Shown: one piece after another, positions 60,383 to 63,347 of the stretch
Layout: every line of letters starts with the position of its first letter
How positions within the stretch are numbered: the first letter of the stretch is position 1
Assembly: GCF_030159255.1 (NCBI RefSeq)
Contig: NZ_BSCT01000045.1
Coordinates: 1 to 63,347 of the forward strand
DNA length: 63,347 bases
DNA from: Bradyrhizobium sp. SSBR45G
Lineage (GTDB): Bacteria; Pseudomonadota; Alphaproteobacteria; Rhizobiales; Xanthobacteraceae
Direction: 5' to 3'
Made by a program: the position numbers and the translations under genes
Notes under the pieces: generated by a model
What the model saw: only the letters and a program-made list of their open reading frames with translations
What the model was told of the DNA's origin: nothing
Databases searched by the model: none

Positions 60383-61384
60383 ATGTCAGCGACAATGCCT
60401 CAAGGCTCCCCTCCCCGCTCCACGATGGGCGTCGACCCGACCAAACTGTCCACGCCTCGGATCTTCCTGGTGCGCATGCTGGTCTTCCTGGTGCTCTGCG
60501 CCCTGGTCGGCGTCGTGCTCTACAAGCAGATCATCATGGCGTTCTTCGCCAATCCGGGCCTCAACGCCCTGATCGGGGCGGTGCTGCTGATCGGCGTCAT
60601 CCTGGCCTTCCGCCAGGTCGTCCGGCTCTACCCGGAGGTCTCCTGGGTCAACAATTTCCGCATCGCCGATCCCGGCCTGGCGGTGCCTCGCCACCCGATC
60701 CTGCTGGCTCCGATGGCCGCGATCCTCGGCCGTGAGCGCACCGGGCGGATGTCGATCTCGCAGCAGACCATGCGCCATCTGCTCGACTCGATCGCCACCC
60801 GGCTCGACGAGGCCCGCGACATCTCCCGCTACATGACCGGCCTGCTGGTCTTCCTCGGCCTGCTCGGCACCTTCTGGGGCCTGATCGAGACGGTCGGCTC
60901 GGTCGGCAAGGTGATCGACGGGCTCAAGGTCGGCGGCGATGCCGGCGCGCTGTTCGACACGCTGAAGGGCGGGCTCGCGGCGCCGCTCAGCGGCATGGGC
61001 ATCTCGTTCTCGTCCTCGCTGTTCGGCCTCGCCGGCTCGCTGATCCTGGGCTTCCTCGACCTGCAGTCGAGCCAGGCGCAGAATCGCTTCTATACCGATC
61101 TGGAGGATTGGCTGGCCGGCACCGTGCGCGAATATGGCGGCACCGGCGACACCAGCGCCGACCTTTCGGTGGCGATCGAGCGGCTGCGCACGTCGATGGA
61201 GGAAGGCTCCAACCGCGGCGCGACCGCGGCGATGGCCAACCTCGCCGAGGCGATCCAGGGCCTGGTGGCGCACATGCGCACCGAGCAGCAGATGATCCGC
61301 GAATGGGCCGACGGCCAGGGCGAGCAGAACCGCGAGATCAAGCGGCTGCTGGAGCGGCTCGCGCGGCAGACGGAGAAGAGTTGA
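60383..61384 (+). CDS. MotA/TolQ/ExbB-family proton-channel protein
   Basis: The 333-residue inner-membrane protein has TM segments near residues 28-47 and 52-75, then a cytoplasmic loop, then two further TM helices (YMTGLLVFLGLLGTFWGLIE; PLSGMGISFSSSLFGLAGSL). GLLGTFWGL and the SGMG motif are typical of MotA/TolQ. A ~100-residue charged coiled tail follows (VAIERLRTSMEEGSNRGATA...). It is therefore a stator subunit rather than a flagellar motor protein, as no flagellar genes are near. ATG 60383 is chosen; ATG 60395 or 60425 remain possible. Its OmpA partner starts 287 bp downstream, after a repeat. Confidence 0.85.
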   Translation: MSATMPQGSPPRSTMGVDPTKLSTPRIFLVRMLVFLVLCALVGVVLYKQIIMAFFANPGLNALIGAVLLIGVILAFRQVVRLYPEVSWVNNFRIADPGLAVPRHPILLAPMAAILGRERTGRMSISQQTMRHLLDSIATRLDEARDISRYMTGLLVFLGLLGTFWGLIETVGSVGKVIDGLKVGGDAGALFDTLKGGLAAPLSGMGISFSSSLFGLAGSLILGFLDLQSSQAQNRFYTDLEDWLAGTVREYGGTGDTSADLSVAIERLRTSMEEGSNRGATAAMANLAEAIQGLVAHMRTEQQMIREWADGQGEQNREIKRLLERLARQTEKS

Positions 61385-61433
61385 GGTCATCATCGTTGAT
61401 GCTTCATGCGCCGAAAGCTCTTGCCACGGCGGC

Positions 61434-61600
61434 AGTGCACCCTCTCCCCTTGCGGGAGAGGGTAGCGGGCATGAGCGAAGCGAATGCGCGCCGGGTGAGG
61501 GGTTCTTTCCGCGGAGACAGACCCCTCACCCGGTTCGCGCTCGCTCCGCGCGCGCGAACCACCCTCTCCCGCAAGGGGAGAGGGTGCACCGAGTCCGCGG
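61434..61600. repeat. Long inverted repeat inside the MotA-OmpA operon
   Basis: TGCACCCTCTCCCCTTGCGG (61437 onward) and the complementary CCGCAAGGGGAGAGGGTGCA (61570-61588) form ~20-bp outer arms. Inner arms GGGTGAGGGGT and ACCCCTCACCC flank TCTTTCCGCGGAGACAG. It is the most complete copy of the family seen at 1-78. It separates the two stator genes. Confidence 0.8.
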
Positions 61601-61671
61601 ACACGCCGTCGCTTCCAATCCGTGAAGCGTCGGAAAGCACCGCAGGCCGATCGTTATCGAGGAGACACTGA

Positions 61672-62700
61672 ATGTCGCTTGCCCGTTCCCGCCGTGGCGA
61701 CTCCGGCCTCAACTACTGGCCCGGCTTCGTCGACGCGCTGTCGACGCTGGTGCTGTCGATCGTGTTCCTGCTGACCGTGTTCCTGGTGGTGCAGTTCTTC
61801 CTGTCGCAGGAGGTCACCGGCAAGGACAAGGCGCTGGAGCAGCTCAACGCCAAGATCGCCCAGCTCAACGAGATGCTGTCCTTGGAAAAGCTCGGCAAGC
61901 TGTCGCTGGACGACCAGGTCGCCCAGCTGCGCGCCGGCCTGTCGAACGCCGAGGCCGAGCGCGACCGCATCAAGGGCCTGTATGATGGCCTCGCCAACGC
62001 CGGCAGCAATGCGACCGGCCGCGCCAATGAGCTCAACCGGGCGCTCGATTCCGAGAAGCAGGTCACGGCGCGGGCGCTGGCGCAGATCGAGGTCCTCAAC
62101 CAGCAGATCAGCGCACTCAGGCGCCAGCTCGCCGCGCTGGAGGACGCGCTGGACGCCTCCGAGAAGCGCGACAAGGAATCGCAGAACCGCATCGCCGATC
62201 TTGGCTCGCGACTGAACGTCGCACTGGCGCAGCGGGTGCAGGAGCTGACGCGCTACCGCTCCGAGTTCTTCGGCCGGCTGCGCGCCATCCTCGGCAACCG
62301 CCCGGACATCCGGGTCGTCGGCGACCGCTTCGTATTCCAGTCGGAGGTGTTCTTCGACACCGGACAGGCGACCCTGCTGCCGGAGGGGCAGCAGGAGCTG
62401 AACTCGGTGGCGACCGCGCTGGTCGATCTCGACAAGCAGATCCCGGCCGAGATCTCCTGGGTGCTGCGGGTCGACGGCCACACCGACGTCAGGCCGATCA
62501 ACAGCCCCGTGTTCAAGTCGAACTGGGAACTGTCGTCGGCGCGCGCCATCTCGGTGGTGCAGTACATGATCTCGCTCGGCGTGCCCGCCCAGCGCCTCGT
62601 CGCCGCCGGCTTCGCCGAATTCCAGCCGCTCGAGACGGCGAACACCGAGGAAGCATTCCGCCGCAACCGCCGCATCGAATTGAAGCTGACGGAGCGGTGA
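61672..62700 (+). CDS. OmpA/MotB-type peptidoglycan-binding stator protein
   Basis: The 342-residue protein has a single TM helix at about 15-42 (WPGFVDALSTLVLSIVFLLT) with Asp21 in the position of the MotB proton-carrying Asp. A long coiled coil (about 45-185: DKALEQLNAKIAQLNEMLSL...) and an OmpA-like domain follow (FDTGQATLLPEGQQEL; VDGHTDVRPINS; NWELSSARAISVVQYM; RRNRRIELKLTER). It resembles MotB/ZorB and partners the upstream MotA-like protein. Its stop overlaps the next gene's GTG by 4 bp. Confidence 0.9.
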   Translation: MSLARSRRGDSGLNYWPGFVDALSTLVLSIVFLLTVFLVVQFFLSQEVTGKDKALEQLNAKIAQLNEMLSLEKLGKLSLDDQVAQLRAGLSNAEAERDRIKGLYDGLANAGSNATGRANELNRALDSEKQVTARALAQIEVLNQQISALRRQLAALEDALDASEKRDKESQNRIADLGSRLNVALAQRVQELTRYRSEFFGRLRAILGNRPDIRVVGDRFVFQSEVFFDTGQATLLPEGQQELNSVATALVDLDKQIPAEISWVLRVDGHTDVRPINSPVFKSNWELSSARAISVVQYMISLGVPAQRLVAAGFAEFQPLETANTEEAFRRNRRIELKLTER

Positions 62701-63146
62701 CGTCGAGCTTCACACTGCGGGCCTATCGCGCCGAGGACGAGGACGCGGCGATCGCGCTGTGGCAGGAGACGTGGCAGCTCGCTTACCCAGCGATCGACTT
62801 CGCCGCGCGGGTGCCGTGGTGGCGCGAACGCTGGCGCAGCGAGCTGGTGCCGAGCGCCGAGGTGATCGTGGCCGAGACGGAGGGCACGCTTGCTGGTTTC
62901 GTGACGATCGATGCGGAGGGTTATCTCGACCAGCTGGTCGTCTCGCCCAAGCGTTGGGGCTCGCCGCTCGCCACTCAGTTGGTGGATGCAGCAAAGGAAC
63001 GATCACCTCACGGCATCACACTCCTGGTGAACAAGGACAACGCGCGCGCGATCCGCTTCTACAAGCGCAACGGCTTCATGGAAGCCGGCGAGGACGTCAA
63101 CCCGACCTCGGGTCGCCCGGTGCTGCGGATGGCGTGGACGCCTTAG
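62697..63146 (+). CDS. GNAT-family N-acetyltransferase
   Basis: The 149-residue protein begins with GTG at 62697, overlapping the OmpA gene stop (GTGA). Acetyl-CoA site: YLDQLVVSPKRWGSPLATQL, matching the R/Q-x-x-G-x-G/A loop poorly (PKRWGSPLATQL). ALRFYKRNG-type motif ARAIRFYKRNGFMEAGEDV and the final RMAWTP complete the fold. The acceptor substrate is unknown. Translational coupling to the stator pair suggests shared expression. Confidence 0.85.
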   Translation: MTSSFTLRAYRAEDEDAAIALWQETWQLAYPAIDFAARVPWWRERWRSELVPSAEVIVAETEGTLAGFVTIDAEGYLDQLVVSPKRWGSPLATQLVDAAKERSPHGITLLVNKDNARAIRFYKRNGFMEAGEDVNPTSGRPVLRMAWTP

Positions 63147-63176
63147 GCGCCACCCCACCGAAACGCAGCAACACCC

Positions 63177-63325
63177 TCCGCTGTCGTCCCGGACAACCGA
63201 GCGCAGCGAGGGCGGAGTCGGGACCCATACGCCGCAGCAGGCCTTTGGCGAAGAACGATGTGGCGAGTTTCGCCTGCCAAACATTCGACCGGGGTTATGG
63301 GCCCCTTAGGCTCACGCCACAAGTG
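63177..63325. repeat. GTCGTCCCGG-family repeat at the window end
   Basis: TGTCGTCCCGGACAACCGAG (near 63181) leads into GTCGGGACCCATACGCCG and, further on, GGGTTATGGGCCCC. It is related to 51828-51975 and 26911. It lies in the non-coding tail from 63147 to the window edge, where no gene is supported. Confidence 0.55.
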
Positions 63326-63347
63326 CAACACCTGCTAGGGTGTTGTG

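Noticed and set aside
60383..62700. Zorya antiphage system
   Set aside because: The ZorA/ZorB-like pair is present, but no ZorC, ZorD helicase or ZorE nuclease gene lies in the window, and the pair looks like a general envelope stator.

Overview
The window looks like chromosomal DNA of a Bradyrhizobium-type alphaproteobacterium (Rhizobiales). It is GC-rich with strongly GC-biased third positions. Its housekeeping order (yebC, ruvC-ruvA-ruvB, ybgC, 5-formyl-THF cyclo-ligase beside 6S RNA, zapA, tkt-gap-pgk-fba) is typical of that group. It also carries repeat families familiar from Bradyrhizobium intergenic DNA: GTCATTGCGAGCG palindromes, CTCTCCCC...GGGGAGAG elements and GTCGTCCCGG elements. 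No tRNA, rRNA, CRISPR array, transposase or integrase was found.

Layout. 0.1-10.4 kb is a mosaic of small regulator/enzyme pairs: HxlR with a DHFR-like reductase, a four-gene ECF42 sigma cluster, and TetR with a glutathione transferase. 10.4-15.3 kb is one very large DUF4011/SF1 helicase/Vsr-like nuclease/DUF3320 protein of the kind seen in defence islands, with an unusual hairpin-rich leader. 15.3-20.9 kb is the ruv recombination cluster, carrying extra genes for a Tat phosphoesterase, a 4-TM protein and a cytidine deaminase. 21-24.3 kb holds two soluble chemoreceptor-like proteins. 24.3-26 kb is ymdB-fthfC-6S RNA. 26-39 kb is an accessory block lying between 6S RNA and zapA. It contains repeats, an ABC transporter whose permease is fused to a CPBP protease domain, DsrE, a TAXI-type binding protein, GST, TSUP/LysR, a serine hydrolase and unknowns. 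39-51.8 kb is zapA/DUF4164 and central carbon metabolism (tkt, recQ, gap, pgk, fba), then thiE, a SEL1-repeat protein and an inositol-phosphatase. 52-57.4 kb has a small outer-membrane protein and an RND efflux pump with its adaptor. 57.7-63.1 kb has a large unknown membrane protein, a DUF1295 protein, and a MotA/OmpA-type stator pair with a GNAT enzyme.

How the genes work together. tkt, gap, pgk and fba supply consecutive steps of the lower Calvin/glycolytic pathway. ruvCAB resolves Holliday junctions. The ECF cluster is probably self-contained, since TGTCGG boxes lie before two of its transcription units. The RND permease and adaptor form two thirds of an efflux pump, with no outer-membrane channel gene nearby.

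The most interesting unexplained signals are these: (i) nested alternative hairpins, one covering the Shine-Dalgarno sequence, before the helicase-nuclease; (ii) a 13-bp palindrome spanning a predicted leaderless promoter and the start codon of an 85-codon coiled-coil gene; (iii) the ABC permease-CPBP fusion; (iv) an orphan MotA/OmpA stator pair resembling ZorAB without Zorya effectors; (v) a two-copy ~400-bp repeat with a covarying hairpin. All calls come from reading the sequence; no database search was run.
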